Assembly (NCBI RefSeq): GCF_002995795.1
Contig: NZ_PVXN01000068.1
Coordinates: 1-64,000 of the forward strand
Reading direction: 5' to 3'
From: Clostridium thermopalmarium DSM 5974
GTDB lineage: Bacteria; Bacillota; Clostridia; Clostridiales; Clostridiaceae
DNA: 64,000 bases
Position numbers and translations under genes: made by a program. The notes beneath the pieces are model-generated. The model did no database searches. It was not told where the DNA came from and worked only from the letters and a program-made list of their open reading frames with translations. How positions within the stretch are numbered: the first letter of the stretch is position 1; each line of letters opens with the position of its first letter. Positions 40,500 to 50,177 of this stretch are shown here, piece after piece.

Positions 40500-42254
40500 A
40501 TGCAAAAAACTAAAATGGTATTTACAATTGGGCCTACAAGCGAAAAGGAAGAAATTTTAACAGAGCTAATAAAAGCTGGAATGAATGCTGCAAGACTTAA
40601 TTTCTCACATGGAGATCATGAAGAGCATGGTAAAAGAATAGAATTAATAAAAAAATTAAGGACAAAGCTTAATAAACCAATAGCAATAATGTTAGATACT
40701 AAAGGACCTGAAATAAGAACTAAGGATTTTGATGGAAAAGTTGAATTAAAAGAAGGTAGCAAGTTTACAATACACTGCGGTGAAGATATAATTGGAGACG
40801 AAACAAGATGTGCTGTAACATATGATACATTATATAAAGATGTTAAGCCAGGAGATTCAATCCTAATAGATGATGGATTAGTAGGACTTTTAGTAGAAAA
40901 AGTAGATGGAAATAGAATAGAATGTAAGGTTGTAAACAGTGGAGTAGTTTCTAGCAAAAAAGGTGTCAATGTTCCAGGAGTTAAAATAAATTTACCAGCT
41001 CTTACTGAAAAGGATAAAGCAGATTTAATATTCGGATGTGAGCAAGGTGTTGATTTGGTTGCTGCTTCATTTATAAGAAAAGCAGCAGACGTTTTAGCTA
41101 TAAGAAAGGTTTTAGAGCAAAACGGAGGAAATGATATTCAAATATTCTCTAAGATAGAAAACCAAGAGGGTGTTGATAACATAGATGAAATAATTCAATT
41201 CTCTGATGGAATAATGGTTGCAAGAGGAGATATGGGAGTTGAAATTCCTATAGAGATGGTGCCAGTAGTTCAAAAGATGATTATAGAGAAGTGTAATAAG
41301 GCTGGAAAACCTGTTATAACTGCAACACAAATGCTTGATTCTATGATGAGAAATCCAAGACCAACAAGAGCAGAAGCATCAGATGTAGCTAATGCTATAT
41401 TTGATGGCACAGACGCAGTAATGTTAAGTGGAGAATCTGCAAATGGTAAATATCCAATAGAGGCTGCTAATACGATGGCAAAAATAGCTAGAGCTGCAGA
41501 AGCACAAATTGATTATGAAGCTGCATTAAATAAAAGAAAAGAAAATGCTTTATCAAATATTGCAAATGCTATAAGCCTTGCAACTTGCACAACAGCTATG
41601 GAATTAAATGCTTCAGCTATAATTACAGCTACTCAAAGTGGAAGCACAGCAAGAATGGTTTCAAAATATAGACCAGAAGTTCCTATAATAGCAGTTACTC
41701 CAAATGAAAAAGTTGCTAGAAGATTAGCTCTTAACTGGGGTGTATTCCCAATTAGTGCTACTGAGTTCCAATCAACTGATGAAATGATAACTGAATCTGT
41801 AAACAAAGCAAAAGAAGAAGGATACGTTAAAAACGGAGACTTAGTTGTAGTAGCTGCAGGAATACCTGTACATTATTCAGGAACTACTAATATGTTAAAA
41901 GTTCATGTGGTAGGTGATGTATTAGTACAAGGAAAAGGAGCAGGATCTGCACCAGGGTTTGGTAATGCTAAGGTAATAAAGAATCCAAAAGATGCTGTAA
42001 AGCAAGTTGAAAAAGATGATATTCTAATAGTTAAAACTTTAAGTAAAGAGTATATGGAAGTTTTAGATAGAGTTGCAGGTATCATAGCAGAAGAAGGAGG
42101 ACTTACTTCTCATATGGCTATTGAATGCCTATCAAGAGGAGTTCCTCTAATTGTTAATGCTGGTGGAGCTACAGAATCAATAAAGACAGGAACATTCATC
42201 ACAATGGATGTTGCAAGAGGAGTAGTATACAACGGAAGAGCAAATATAGTTTAA
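40500..42254 (+). CDS. pyk: Pyruvate kinase with C-terminal PEP-utilising domain
   Basis: Makes pyruvate and ATP from phosphoenolpyruvate. The 584 residues hold AARLNFSHGDHEEH, MLDTKGPEIRT, the catalytic ISKIEN-like IFSKIENQEGVDNIDEI, GIMVARGDMGVEIP, TATQMLDSM and an allosteric domain up to ~470. An extra ~110-residue domain follows, like the mobile phosphohistidine domain of PEP synthases (VAGIIAEEGGLTSHMAIECLSRG). This extra domain is common in bacilli and clostridia. AAAGGGGAG precedes ATG 40500. Confidence 0.97.
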   Translation: MQKTKMVFTIGPTSEKEEILTELIKAGMNAARLNFSHGDHEEHGKRIELIKKLRTKLNKPIAIMLDTKGPEIRTKDFDGKVELKEGSKFTIHCGEDIIGDETRCAVTYDTLYKDVKPGDSILIDDGLVGLLVEKVDGNRIECKVVNSGVVSSKKGVNVPGVKINLPALTEKDKADLIFGCEQGVDLVAASFIRKAADVLAIRKVLEQNGGNDIQIFSKIENQEGVDNIDEIIQFSDGIMVARGDMGVEIPIEMVPVVQKMIIEKCNKAGKPVITATQMLDSMMRNPRPTRAEASDVANAIFDGTDAVMLSGESANGKYPIEAANTMAKIARAAEAQIDYEAALNKRKENALSNIANAISLATCTTAMELNASAIITATQSGSTARMVSKYRPEVPIIAVTPNEKVARRLALNWGVFPISATEFQSTDEMITESVNKAKEEGYVKNGDLVVVAAGIPVHYSGTTNMLKVHVVGDVLVQGKGAGSAPGFGNAKVIKNPKDAVKQVEKDDILIVKTLSKEYMEVLDRVAGIIAEEGGLTSHMAIECLSRGVPLIVNAGGATESIKTGTFITMDVARGVVYNGRANIV

Positions 42255-42411
42255 TGAAATAGATATCAAAATTTTTAGTAAAGTGTATATTTTATAGAAA
42301 ATATACGTATAATATAAATTAGGTGCTTTAAATATTGAAATTGCTGTAGTATAATTTGAATACTAATGGTTAAAATATTTCAATATATTAAAGGCAACTG
42401 ATTCCATTATT

Positions 42412-42440
42412 GGCATCCTTTTATCAGGGTGCTCTTTTTT
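42412..42440 (+). terminator. Probable terminator after pyk
   Basis: GCATCC, loop of 8, GGGTGC (one G-U pair) then TCTTTTTTTT. The stem is short. A second small hairpin (GTATATTTT/AAAATATAC, 42285-42306) lies closer to pyk without a T-run. Confidence 0.65.
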
Positions 42441-42477
42441 TATTAACATTATATGCTGTGTATATTATAAATAATAA

Positions 42478-42507
42478 TTGATTTTACTTAAGAAAAAACG
42501 ATATAAT
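42478..42507 (+). promoter_or_regulatory. Probable promoter of the DUF554 gene
   Basis: TTGATT (42478-42483) and TATAAT (42502-42507) with an 18-base spacer, about 49 bases before the start. With the pyk terminator this accounts for the 42255-42555 gap; nothing else is seen there. Confidence 0.55.
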
Positions 42508-42555
42508 AGCATATTATGATTAAAGAAAAATTTAAAGCTATGTGGGGTGTGGGGT

Positions 42556-43260
42556 ATGTTAGGAACTATAGTTAATTCTCTGGCAGTTGTCGGAGGAAGT
42601 ATAATCGGAATGTTAGTAAAAGGTGGGTTAAGTGAAAAGGTAAGTAAAACTGTAATGGATGGTCTGGCCCTTTGTGTATTGTTTATTGGTGTTTCAAATA
42701 TTGTAGGGGTATCGGGAAAGTTAGATTCAAATGGATTTTTAGTAGTTATAATATCTATTGTAGTAGGTGGTGGCCTTGGAGAGAAGATAGATATTGATAA
42801 GGCAGTTGAAAATTTGGGGAAAAATATTGAAGTAAAACTAAAAGGAAAAGGAGGACAAGTAGCACAAGGATTTGTAACTTCAAGTCTTTTATTTTGCATA
42901 GGAGCTATGGCAATTATAGGTTCTCTTGAAAGTGGACTTTCGGGGAATCATAAAACTCTCTTTGCTAAATCTGTTCTTGATGGTATTTCCTCAATAGTTT
43001 TTTCATCATCTCTTGGAATTGGAGTTATGATATCTGCTGTATCAGTATTTTTGTATCAAGGATTAATTACTCTTGGAGCTTCATTTTTAAAAGACATATT
43101 AATTGAAGGGGTTATAACAAATATGACGGCAATAGGAGGGCTTTTAATAATTGCATTATCTCTTAATATGTTAGGAACTGCAAAAATTAAAGTTGCAAAT
43201 TTGCTTCCTGCCATATTTTTACCTATTATATACCAAGTTGTATTATCTTTGATAAGGTAG
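42556..43260 (+). CDS. DUF554 family membrane protein (YdfK-like)
   Basis: A 234-residue membrane protein with six or seven hydrophobic segments. Family features are the start [62 protein letters not shown] and [18 protein letters not shown]. The role is unknown; a transporter-like function is often guessed. ATG 42556 is chosen, with G-rich sequence before it; a GTG at 42547 is also open. Single gene with its own promoter. Confidence 0.9.
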   Translation: MLGTIVNSLAVVGGSIIGMLVKGGLSEKVSKTVMDGLALCVLFIGVSNIVGVSGKLDSNGFLVVIISIVVGGGLGEKIDIDKAVENLGKNIEVKLKGKGGQVAQGFVTSSLLFCIGAMAIIGSLESGLSGNHKTLFAKSVLDGISSIVFSSSLGIGVMISAVSVFLYQGLITLGASFLKDILIEGVITNMTAIGGLLIIALSLNMLGTAKIKVANLLPAIFLPIIYQVVLSLIR

Positions 43261-43331
43261 AGAATAATACATATAAATGTAATTTCATTGCTTTTTTGTT
43301 TGTAGAAATAGATAAAGAAAGGGAGAAGAAG

Positions 43332-44780
43332 TTGGAGAAAATAGTACCAGTTGAAAAAAACAAGGATTATGAAGTAGAAATTTTAGGTTTAGCTTCTGAG
43401 GGAGAAGGAATAGCTAAAATAGACAACTTTACTATATTTGTTCCAGGAGCTATCTTAGGAGAAAAAGTTAAAATTAAGGTTGTTAAGGTAAAAAAGAACT
43501 TTGCTTATGGTAAGCTTCTTGAGGTATTAGAAGAATCAGAACATAGAATTGAACCAGTATGCAGTATATATAAACAATGCGGAGGCTGCGGCCTTCAGCA
43601 CTTAAGTTATGAAGGACAATTAGAATTTAAGAAAAACAGAGTTAAAGATGCTTTAGAGAGAATAGGGAAAATAAAAATCAGCAGCAAAACCAAATTGGAA
43701 AGTGCAGTAGAAAATATTGATAATCATAATTTAAAAAAAGCAAGTGATTATGATGGAGCAATTCTTCATGATACTATTGGGATGAAAGAGCCTTATAGAT
43801 ATAGAAATAAGGTACAACTTCCTGTTGGAGAGGAAAATGGTGAGATTAAGATAGGTTTTTATGCACCAAGAAGTCATAATATCATAGATATGGATACTTG
43901 CTATATACAGGATGAAGTAGGAGAAAAGGTGGTAGTCTTAACAAAGAAATGGATGAAGAAATATAATATTAAAGCTTATGACGAACAAAAAGACCACGGG
44001 ACAGTAAGGCACATAATGATAAGACGAGGATTTATCACAAAGGAAGTTATGGTTGTAGTGATAACAAGAACTAGAGAACTTCCATATAAAGAAGAGTTTG
44101 TAGAGATGATAAAAGAAAATATAGAAGGGATAACTAGCATTATTCAAAACATAAACAATAAAAAGACAAATGTTATTTTAGGTGAAGAAAACATAACTTT
44201 ATTTGGTAGTGATCATATAAGCGATTATATAGGGAAATTTAAGTTCAATATATCTCCTCTATCATTTTTCCAGGTTAATCCTGTGCAGACAGAGATTTTA
44301 TACAGCAAAGCTTTAGAATACGCAGGTTTAACAGGAGAAGAGGTAGTTTTTGACGCTTACTGTGGCACTGGAACTATATCCTTATTTTTATCCCAAAAGG
44401 CTAAAAAAGTTTATGGTGTTGAAATAGTAGAAGCAGCTATTAAAAACGCTAAAGAAAATGCTAAGATAAATAATGTAAATAATGCAGAGTTTATAGTAGG
44501 AAAATCTGAAGATGTTATCCCACAATTAATTAACAAAGGAATAAAAGCAGATGTAGTTGTGGTAGATCCACCAAGAAAAGGCTGCGAAAAATCTCTTCTA
44601 GAAGCTATAGGAGAAATGAAACCTGAAAGAATAGTATATGTATCCTGCGATCCAGGAACTCTTGCAAGAGATTTAGGAATTCTAGATGAGTTAGGCTATA
44701 GAACTCTTGAAGTTCAACCTGTAGATATGTTTCCGCAGACTGTCCATGTGGAGACAGTATGTTTAATGTCTAGAAAGTGA
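43332..44780 (+). CDS. rlmD: 23S rRNA (uracil-C5)-methyltransferase, RlmD/RumA family
   Basis: SAM-dependent RNA methyltransferase of 482 residues. A TRAM domain (residues ~10-65, [24 protein letters not shown]) is followed by a cysteine cluster ([14 protein letters not shown]) for a 4Fe-4S centre, then the Rossmann domain with [30 protein letters not shown] and the catalytic cysteine in [12 protein letters not shown]. No ATG fits: TTG 43332 has AAAGGGAGA just upstream and is the likely start; a further TTG at 43296 lacks a ribosome site. In B. subtilis one such enzyme (RlmCD) modifies two 23S sites. Confidence 0.94.
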   Translation: MEKIVPVEKNKDYEVEILGLASEGEGIAKIDNFTIFVPGAILGEKVKIKVVKVKKNFAYGKLLEVLEESEHRIEPVCSIYKQCGGCGLQHLSYEGQLEFKKNRVKDALERIGKIKISSKTKLESAVENIDNHNLKKASDYDGAILHDTIGMKEPYRYRNKVQLPVGEENGEIKIGFYAPRSHNIIDMDTCYIQDEVGEKVVVLTKKWMKKYNIKAYDEQKDHGTVRHIMIRRGFITKEVMVVVITRTRELPYKEEFVEMIKENIEGITSIIQNINNKKTNVILGEENITLFGSDHISDYIGKFKFNISPLSFFQVNPVQTEILYSKALEYAGLTGEEVVFDAYCGTGTISLFLSQKAKKVYGVEIVEAAIKNAKENAKINNVNNAEFIVGKSEDVIPQLINKGIKADVVVVDPPRKGCEKSLLEAIGEMKPERIVYVSCDPGTLARDLGILDELGYRTLEVQPVDMFPQTVHVETVCLMSRK

Positions 44781-44847
44781 AGCCCGGAAAGCCTTGAGAA
44801 TACTGAGCTTTATAAAATGAAAGTAAATCTGTCTACTCGACTTAAGC

Positions 44848-44890
44848 CCTCGATATGTGTATGTAGGAACATATCTAGGGTGTTTTTTTG
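44848..44890 (+). terminator. Intrinsic terminator after rlmD
   Basis: CCCTCGATATGT, a 10-base loop, ACATATCTAGGG (one mismatch) and TGTTTTTTT. It marks the end of the core block; the accessory island starts after it. Confidence 0.85.
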
Positions 44891-45104
44891 GGGATGAATT
44901 TGGTAGGGGTGAGGAGACGGAATAGATTACTTAAAACACCTCAAAGAACAAAATTAATAATCAGTATCACTGATGGGCAGTTTAACATTATGCCTGATTA
45001 CACAGGCGAAAAGGCATCCAATTCATTGCTACAGCTACTGGGTTTTCCCATCGGATCAACCTTTAGAAAAATGCTATATATAATTCCTCGTGTAATATAT
45101 CGAA
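44891..45104. other. Region without a convincing gene, possible remnant
   Basis: An 84-codon + strand frame (44888-45142) starts inside the terminator T-run, lacks a ribosome site and overlaps the end of the next - strand gene, so I do not call it. Part of its translation (DGQFNIMPDYTGEKASNSLLQ) looks protein-like, which could mean a decayed gene at the island border. Confidence 0.4.
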
Positions 45105-45692
45105 CTATCCGTTATTTTTTCTACTATTCTCCATCTTTTTAAATCCAATAGAGATAAAAATGATACATATTACTAGTCCAACCATTGCTGGAACAAGAAC
45201 TGACGTTCCTGATTTACTCCCAAAAACAATACTCCAGCTTATTTTTGCCAACGCTATAAAAATCATTACGGCTATTCCAAAAAATAAACTTCGTTTCCAG
45301 AATGCTATGGCAAGAGCGGAGAGAGATACAGGTATCAAGAGTGTTATTATCACCTTAGGTAATCTCCAGTCACCTGTAAGATATTGTTTTTCCATTTCTA
45401 AAAATTCAATCACTTGACTGCTAACCTCAACAGGCTTAGGGAACCAAAACATACTGGTAAACACCATAAACATAGTTCCCATAATTCCAGCCCAGCTTCT
45501 CTTATATGCGAAATAGCAAAATGGAATAATAAACATGGGTCTTATATACCAGCTAAGCTGATTTTGATGTCTCTCATATGCCCAATCAAAAAAACTTTTA
45601 TTTGTCATTGCTAAAATGATAAACAAAACTGTCAGAATAAAAAATAAACCTCCTAGTTGTTTATCGTATTTCTTTATGGTTGTAAATTTCAT
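45105..45692 (-). CDS. Hypothetical multi-helix membrane protein
   Basis: A 195-residue protein with about six hydrophobic helices (LGGLFFILTVLFIILAM, PMFIIPFCYFAYK, GIMGTMFMVFTSMFWF, IITLLIPVSLSALAIAF, LFFGIAVMIFIALAKISW, LVPAMVGLVICIIFISIGF) and a charged C-terminus. AGGAGATGATAGT precedes its ATG. It lies 39 bases downstream of a truncated TetR gene in the same direction, so the regulator and membrane protein were probably once a unit. No family or substrate is recognised. Confidence 0.7.
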   Translation of the reverse strand: MKFTTIKKYDKQLGGLFFILTVLFIILAMTNKSFFDWAYERHQNQLSWYIRPMFIIPFCYFAYKRSWAGIMGTMFMVFTSMFWFPKPVEVSSQVIEFLEMEKQYLTGDWRLPKVIITLLIPVSLSALAIAFWKRSLFFGIAVMIFIALAKISWSIVFGSKSGTSVLVPAMVGLVICIIFISIGFKKMENSRKNNG

Positions 45693-45731
45693 ACTATCAT
45701 CTCCTATCTTTATTTTTTCCTATACCATTTT

Positions 45732-45977
45732 TTAAAAATCAACGAAGTAATCAATATTCTCGAGCATTTTGTTAAGTGTCATATCTTCATCTTGCTGAAA
45801 TGTATCTGTATAGTGCATTAACAAATAACTGACAATATTATGAACAAACTCCGATGGAAGGTCATTTCTAAAATCTCCGTCTTTTATTGCCTTATCTATC
45901 ATGTCTTTAAGTACTTTTTCAGAATCCGTTTTCAAAACTTCACTTGCCATTTTATATATTTCCTTTTTCTTTAGCAA
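45732..45977 (-). pseudogene. C-terminal fragment of a TetR-family regulator
   Basis: An 81-codon frame whose product (MASEVLKTDSEKVLKDMIDKAIKDG...SEFVHNIVSYLLMHYTD) resembles the ligand-binding C-terminal part of TetR repressors. The usual ~60-residue DNA-binding helix-turn-helix is missing. Reading the 250 bases upstream (45978-46230) in all - strand frames gives only short broken stretches, so the gene seems truncated. The downstream membrane protein has probably lost its repressor. The TetR call is by pattern only. Confidence 0.5.
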
Positions 45978-46343
45978 ACATAATGCTCAATTTGTGATAT
46001 TTGGGAAATAGTTTACCGAGTTCAATCCTACAATATTTTTTATTGAAATTGCTTTAGATACAAGAAAAATTGACCACAATAAGTATTCTGGTATTCACAA
46101 TAAGATTCTTGCTTTAAGTTTAAGCAAAATAAGAAAAATTACATTGCTGATTAGGAATGGCTGACTTAAATTTACAAATCTCATTATAATCTGCTTCAGT
46201 GTGTAGTGAGATTTTGTGGTCGTTTTTTCGTGAAATGGTAATCCTATCGCCTGGTTAAAAGGAATTGATGTTTTTATGGGAAATAGCGATCATGCCGTGG
46301 GATAAGTGCAAATTCTATTCGAATTATGCAATTATTTATTATG
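45978..46343. other. Degenerate intergenic region with a short gene remnant
   Basis: No complete gene. On the - strand a stop-bounded stretch of ~44 codons (46254 down to 46120) reads PGDRITISRKNDHKISLHTE and ends FSYFA; it has protein-like composition but no start. Several other short broken frames lie between it and the TetR fragment. This looks like decayed DNA left by rearrangement at the island edge. Confidence 0.45.
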
Positions 46344-46377
46344 AAAAAAGCATGCGCTGTCGAGAGCAATAGCGCAT
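46344..46377 (-). terminator. Intrinsic terminator of the RR-HK operon (- strand)
   Basis: Read on the - strand: ATGCGCT, a 12-base loop, AGCGCAT, then GCTTTTTTC. It lies just after the kinase stop codon. Confidence 0.8.
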
Positions 46378-46385
46378 TACTTTTC

Positions 46386-47465
46386 TCATAGGCGCGGCAA
46401 AGTTGCTTCTGAATTTAATGGCAATTTTACAATAAAAACACTACCTTTTCCAAGCTCACTTTGAACTTCAATTGTGCCACTACATAGTTCGATAATTCTC
46501 TTGGCTATGGTCAAACCTAATCCATTTCCAGTCAATGAATGGGACACGTCTCCTTGATAAAATTTATCAAACATATGACGCATGGTTTCATCACTCATGC
46601 CACATCCATTATCCTCAAGCCGAAAGGTTACCTTTTGTCCACTCCGCCATAGGCCAACTTTTATTATTCCACCACTTTCTGTGTATTTGATAGCATTATC
46701 AAGAAGATTTACCCAAATTTGCTGGATTAGATTTTTATCACCCAATATTTCAATTCCATCTTCAAGATCAATCTCTACATTAAGATTTTTCTCGCTCCAC
46801 TTCGGCTCTAACATTACAATTGCAAGTCTGATTTGCTCATCTAAGCTATAGGTTGATTTTTGCCCTATAATCTCTGTGTTTTCTATTTTTGAGAGGTTAA
46901 GAATATTAGTGGAAAGTTGAACAAGTCGTTCAGATTCCTGCACGATTATGTTTAGGTATTCCTGCTTTTCCTCATCGCTGACATCGCCCGATAGTAACAA
47001 TTTTGCAAAGCCCTTGATTGAAACTATGGGCGTTTTGAATTCATGAGAGAAGTTTCTTACAAAGTCACTATGGATGATTTCAATGCTTTTTAATTCCTGT
47101 ACCATCTTGTTAAAGCTAAGAGCTAGTGCATCTAATTCAAATACAAAACTGCCTTTTACCTTAACTGAAAAATCACCTTCAGCCACCTTATTGGTGGCTT
47201 TCATCATTTCTCGAATAGGTTTAACAGAACGTTGACTTAATAATGTAGCAATAACCACGCCAAGAAAAATGCAGATATACATCATAATATAAATCGCTCT
47301 GATTGAATTTGAGTTGCTGTCTAAATCTAAGATACCAAATTTAGATAATAGAAAAGCAATCAAGCCAGCAGATAAAATGGACAAGAGCATGACTAGAAAT
47401 ACCAAGGCTACTAAGGAAACAGTCAAACTGATTTTTGTAGGTAATGTCTTCATTATTTTCTTCAT
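46386..47465 (-). CDS. Sensor histidine kinase (HAMP-HisKA-HATPase)
   Basis: A 359-residue membrane kinase. Two helices (residues ~14-38 and ~52-70) flank only ~15 external residues, so the sensor is probably intramembrane. A HAMP domain (~72-120) follows, the H-box with the phosphorylated histidine in FSHEFKTPIVSIKGF, and the ATPase with N, D/F and G boxes (WVNLLDNAIKYTE, LEDNGCGM, FYQGDVSHSLTGNGLGL). AGGAGG precedes the ATG. It overlaps its response regulator by four bases (ATGA). It probably senses an antimicrobial agent and controls the divergent ABC transporter; this is inferred from position. Confidence 0.93.
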   Translation of the reverse strand: MKKIMKTLPTKISLTVSLVALVFLVMLLSILSAGLIAFLLSKFGILDLDSNSNSIRAIYIMMYICIFLGVVIATLLSQRSVKPIREMMKATNKVAEGDFSVKVKGSFVFELDALALSFNKMVQELKSIEIIHSDFVRNFSHEFKTPIVSIKGFAKLLLSGDVSDEEKQEYLNIIVQESERLVQLSTNILNLSKIENTEIIGQKSTYSLDEQIRLAIVMLEPKWSEKNLNVEIDLEDGIEILGDKNLIQQIWVNLLDNAIKYTESGGIIKVGLWRSGQKVTFRLEDNGCGMSDETMRHMFDKFYQGDVSHSLTGNGLGLTIAKRIIELCSGTIEVQSELGKGSVFIVKLPLNSEATLPRL

Positions 47466-48136
47466 GCAAGCCTCCTAATTTTATACCCCAAGCCACGTAT
47501 TGTCACAATTTCAAAATCAGGGTTGTCTCTAAATTTATTTCTCAATCTATTAATATGAACATTCAAGGTATGTTCGTCGGTTTTAGAATCCAATCCCCAT
47601 ATTTCATCCATAAGTTGATTGCGTGTAAAGATCATATTGGGATAGCTCATAAGCTTAAAAAGAAGTTCAAATTCTTTTTTTGGTAAAATAACCTGTTCAT
47701 CTTTCCATGAGACGGTAAGCGTATTGTAATCCGCTGTGGTTTTGCCTATGACAACTCTATGCTCGCTGGTAATTTGCGCCCGGCGCAAAAGCGCCTTTAC
47801 TCGAAATAGCATTTCTTGTTCATCAAAAGGTTTCGTCATATAATCATCAGTTCCAACAAGAAAACCCTTATGTTTGTCTTCTATTTTCTGGCTGGCTGTC
47901 ATCATTAATATAGGAATGTTTTCGCCAATATCACGTAATTGCTCACATAACTCATAGCCATCCATATGGGGCATCATTAAATCTAAAACAATTAAATCGA
48001 AATGCTGAGTCTCCATTAAGTTAAGTGCTTCAATTCCATCTTTTGCAGTATATGTGTTATATCCACCGCGCTTTAGAACAGCACATATGAGTTTTTGGGT
48101 ATTAATATCATCCTCGACAACTAGAATATCAAACAC
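47462..48136 (-). CDS. OmpR/PhoB-family response regulator
   Basis: A 224-residue DNA-binding partner of the kinase. The receiver domain (residues ~1-115) has DILVVEDD, the phospho-acceptor in LIVLDLMMPHMDG and the lysine in DDYMTKPFD. The winged-helix domain (~130-222) ends VTIRGLGYKI. The start is put at GTG 48136 because GGAGGT lies seven bases upstream; the ATG at 48151 overlaps that site. It is divergent from the ABC transporter at 48300, with a shared 163-base control region. Confidence 0.93.
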   Translation of the reverse strand: MFDILVVEDDINTQKLICAVLKRGGYNTYTAKDGIEALNLMETQHFDLIVLDLMMPHMDGYELCEQLRDIGENIPILMMTASQKIEDKHKGFLVGTDDYMTKPFDEQEMLFRVKALLRRAQITSEHRVVIGKTTADYNTLTVSWKDEQVILPKKEFELLFKLMSYPNMIFTRNQLMDEIWGLDSKTDEHTLNVHINRLRNKFRDNPDFEIVTIRGLGYKIRRLA

Positions 48137-48218
48137 TTTAACCACCTCCATCTAAATATTAGACCTTCTGAAAGTAAACTGAATATCAACAAATTTATGA
48201 GTGAAAATTGAGGTTCAG

Positions 48219-48248
48219 TTGATGTTGGGAATTTAGTTTTATTATAGT
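48219..48248 (+). promoter_or_regulatory. Probable promoter of the BcrA-like ABC operon
   Basis: TTGATG (48219-48224) and TATAGT (48243-48248) with an 18-base spacer, 52 bases before the ATPase gene. It lies in the intergenic space divergent from the response regulator, which is a likely regulator of it. Confidence 0.5.
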
Positions 48249-48299
48249 ATCAATAAAAACAGAGATACAATATGAAATTCGTACAAAGGAGTGTAATCA

Positions 48300-49241
48300 A
48301 TGGAAAAAACAACTAGAGGTAGTTCCGCTGCTATACAGATGGATAGGCTTACAAAAAAATTTGGTGATTATCGTGCCGTTGACGAGCTTTCACTTGACGT
48401 GAATCGTGGTGAAATTTTCGGTTTTCTCGGCCTGAATGGGGCGGGGAAATCTACAACAATAAAAATGATGTTATCATTGCTTAATCCTACTTCTGGAAGC
48501 GTCTATATGCTTGGAAGCAAGGTTGACCCTGGAAATCACAAGCTATGGGAAGAGGTGGGGTATCTGGAGGATGTAACCTATTATCCAGGACTTACTGTAA
48601 TAGAAAATTTAGAAATTGCTCGCCGTATGCAGATGATTTCTGATCGTCAATCTATAACTCACGTGATGCAAAAGTTAGGGTTGGAGCCTCATAAGAATAA
48701 AAAAGCTAAAAATCTTTCTTTGGGGAACAAGCAGCGGTTGGGGCTGGCGAAAGCCATGATACACAATCCGCAAATCCTGATTTTGGATGAACCCATCAAC
48801 GGTCTTGATCCTGCTGGTGTCGTAGAAATAAGGGAGATGATTTTCGATTTATCAAGAAATTATGGTGTTACGGTCTTTATATCAAGTCATCAATTAGAAG
48901 AACTTGCAAAAGTGGTTGACCGAATTGGCATCATTCATGGAGGACGATTGATTCAGGAAATAACAATGGCGCATTTGGAACAGTCTTTGCAAAAGCATGT
49001 GGTTCTCAATGGCCGCGATAAAGATGCAATGAAATGTATTCTTGCCAAACATGGATATAATTTTGAAGAAAGCAAAGATGGATGTTTGCTGGTTTCGGAA
49101 GGTCCTGCAACTGAAGAACCCGAAAAGTTGGCTGAATTGCTGGTTAGTTATGGTCAGCCTCCAACACAACTTAACATCGTTACCGAAGATTTGGAAGGTT
49201 ATTTTTTAAGGACAATTCAAGGCGCAAAGGAGGTACACTAA
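48300..49241 (+). CDS. BcrA-type ABC transporter ATP-binding protein
   Basis: A 313-residue ATPase of the ABC-2 type, like bacitracin or lantibiotic exporters. Walker A is GLNGAGKST, the signature LSLGNKQRLGLAKAM, Walker B ILILDEPINGLDP and the H-loop ISSHQLEEL; the C-terminal ~90 residues are the usual extension. AAAGGAGT precedes ATG 48300. The start of the permease gene shares a base with the stop (TAATG). Codon use has more CGC, CGT and GCC than the core genes, which fits acquisition from elsewhere. Substrate unknown. Confidence 0.92.
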   Translation: MEKTTRGSSAAIQMDRLTKKFGDYRAVDELSLDVNRGEIFGFLGLNGAGKSTTIKMMLSLLNPTSGSVYMLGSKVDPGNHKLWEEVGYLEDVTYYPGLTVIENLEIARRMQMISDRQSITHVMQKLGLEPHKNKKAKNLSLGNKQRLGLAKAMIHNPQILILDEPINGLDPAGVVEIREMIFDLSRNYGVTVFISSHQLEELAKVVDRIGIIHGGRLIQEITMAHLEQSLQKHVVLNGRDKDAMKCILAKHGYNFEESKDGCLLVSEGPATEEPEKLAELLVSYGQPPTQLNIVTEDLEGYFLRTIQGAKEVH

Positions 49242-49951
49242 TGAAGATATTGTCATTTATATATTGTGAAATTCTTAAAGTATTGCGTTCAAGTGTTTTT
49301 TGGATACTTTTAATTGCATTTGCTACTATGCCAGTTATGCTTGGCTTAGTTACATATATGAATGCTGCCGATGTTAATTGGGGACCATATTTGGCAGATT
49401 TGCTTGGTTCTATAACGGCTCTTTTAGTGATTGGATTTTCATTCACCGCTTGTTGGGTTTTCGGACGTGAATTTACTGATAAGACGATAAGTGAGTTACT
49501 TGTAAAGCCGGTTTCCAAACTCTATGTAATACTGTCAAAGTTCATCGTTATTTTTCTTTGGGATGTTGTGCTTGCCCTCTTCATGTTTGCAGTGGTGATC
49601 ATTATGGGGCTTCTGATTGGTCTTAGAGGTGGGACAGTAACACTGATAATGAGTAACTTACTTACTTTTATGATAGCGTCTCTACTAATTATGGTTGTCA
49701 GTACAGTAAGTGCCTTATTAGCTAATATAAGTAAAGGGTATTTGGCTCCTATCGGTTTTACCCTCCTAATAGTGGTTATCTCCAATGTAATTGCGCAGGC
49801 TGGTCTTGCAGCTTACTTTCCGTGGGCAATTCCTTCATTATTCTTTTCAAATGCTTCTCTTGGCATCGTCAGCATAGTCATACTTGCTGTTACAGGAATA
49901 GTTGGGTTTATTGGAACAATCGCATGGTGGAGGTTCGCTGAACAGCAATAG
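49241..49951 (+). CDS. ABC-2 type transporter permease
   Basis: A 236-residue membrane subunit with six helices (about residues 17-37, 53-73, 98-125, 137-160, 170-190 and 210-230). It starts MKILSFIYCEILKVLRSSVFWILL and holds REFTDKTISELLVKPVSK, typical of BcrB/ABC-2 permeases. It pairs with the upstream ATPase to form a full exporter. AAAGGAGG precedes the ATG. It may be a dedicated pump controlled by the divergent two-component system. Confidence 0.9.
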   Translation: MKILSFIYCEILKVLRSSVFWILLIAFATMPVMLGLVTYMNAADVNWGPYLADLLGSITALLVIGFSFTACWVFGREFTDKTISELLVKPVSKLYVILSKFIVIFLWDVVLALFMFAVVIIMGLLIGLRGGTVTLIMSNLLTFMIASLLIMVVSTVSALLANISKGYLAPIGFTLLIVVISNVIAQAGLAAYFPWAIPSLFFSNASLGIVSIVILAVTGIVGFIGTIAWWRFAEQQ

Positions 49952-50001
49952 TTTTAACTTGATTGTTATACTAATAAACATCTTGGTTAGATACTGCTTT
50001 T

Positions 50002-50041
50002 TCCCGCACCTTATATGTCAATCGATAGGTTGCGGGAAATA
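50002..50041. other. Hairpin between the two transporter modules
   Basis: TTTCCCGCACCT pairs with AGGTTGCGGGAAA, with one bulged base and a loop of about 15. There is no T-run on either strand, so it is a weak terminator at best. It separates the ABC operon (+) from the bceS-like gene (-). Confidence 0.5.
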
Positions 50042-50177
50042 TATAGTATATATAAAAATATAATGCATCATATTTGCTGTGGGAAAAAAGAGCAATTTCC
50101 AAGTACCCTAATAATTTACATACTTCAACTTAGTTTCAATAAAAATCTAGGTTTCAAATAAGAAGTAGGGATTAAGA

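Noticed and set aside
44888-45142. An 84-codon + strand frame after rlmD
   Set aside because: It starts in the T-run of a terminator, lacks a ribosome site and overlaps the neighbouring gene; kept only as a possible remnant.
45160-45614. Two short + strand frames opposite the six-helix membrane protein
   Set aside because: The - strand frame gives clear membrane helices and has a good ribosome site; the + frames have neither.
45996-46060. A - strand stretch reading KAISIKNIVGLNSVNYFPN as a leftover TetR DNA-binding part
   Set aside because: The NYFPN ending is suggestive, but the stretch is too short, stops before the fragment and does not show a clear helix-turn-helix.
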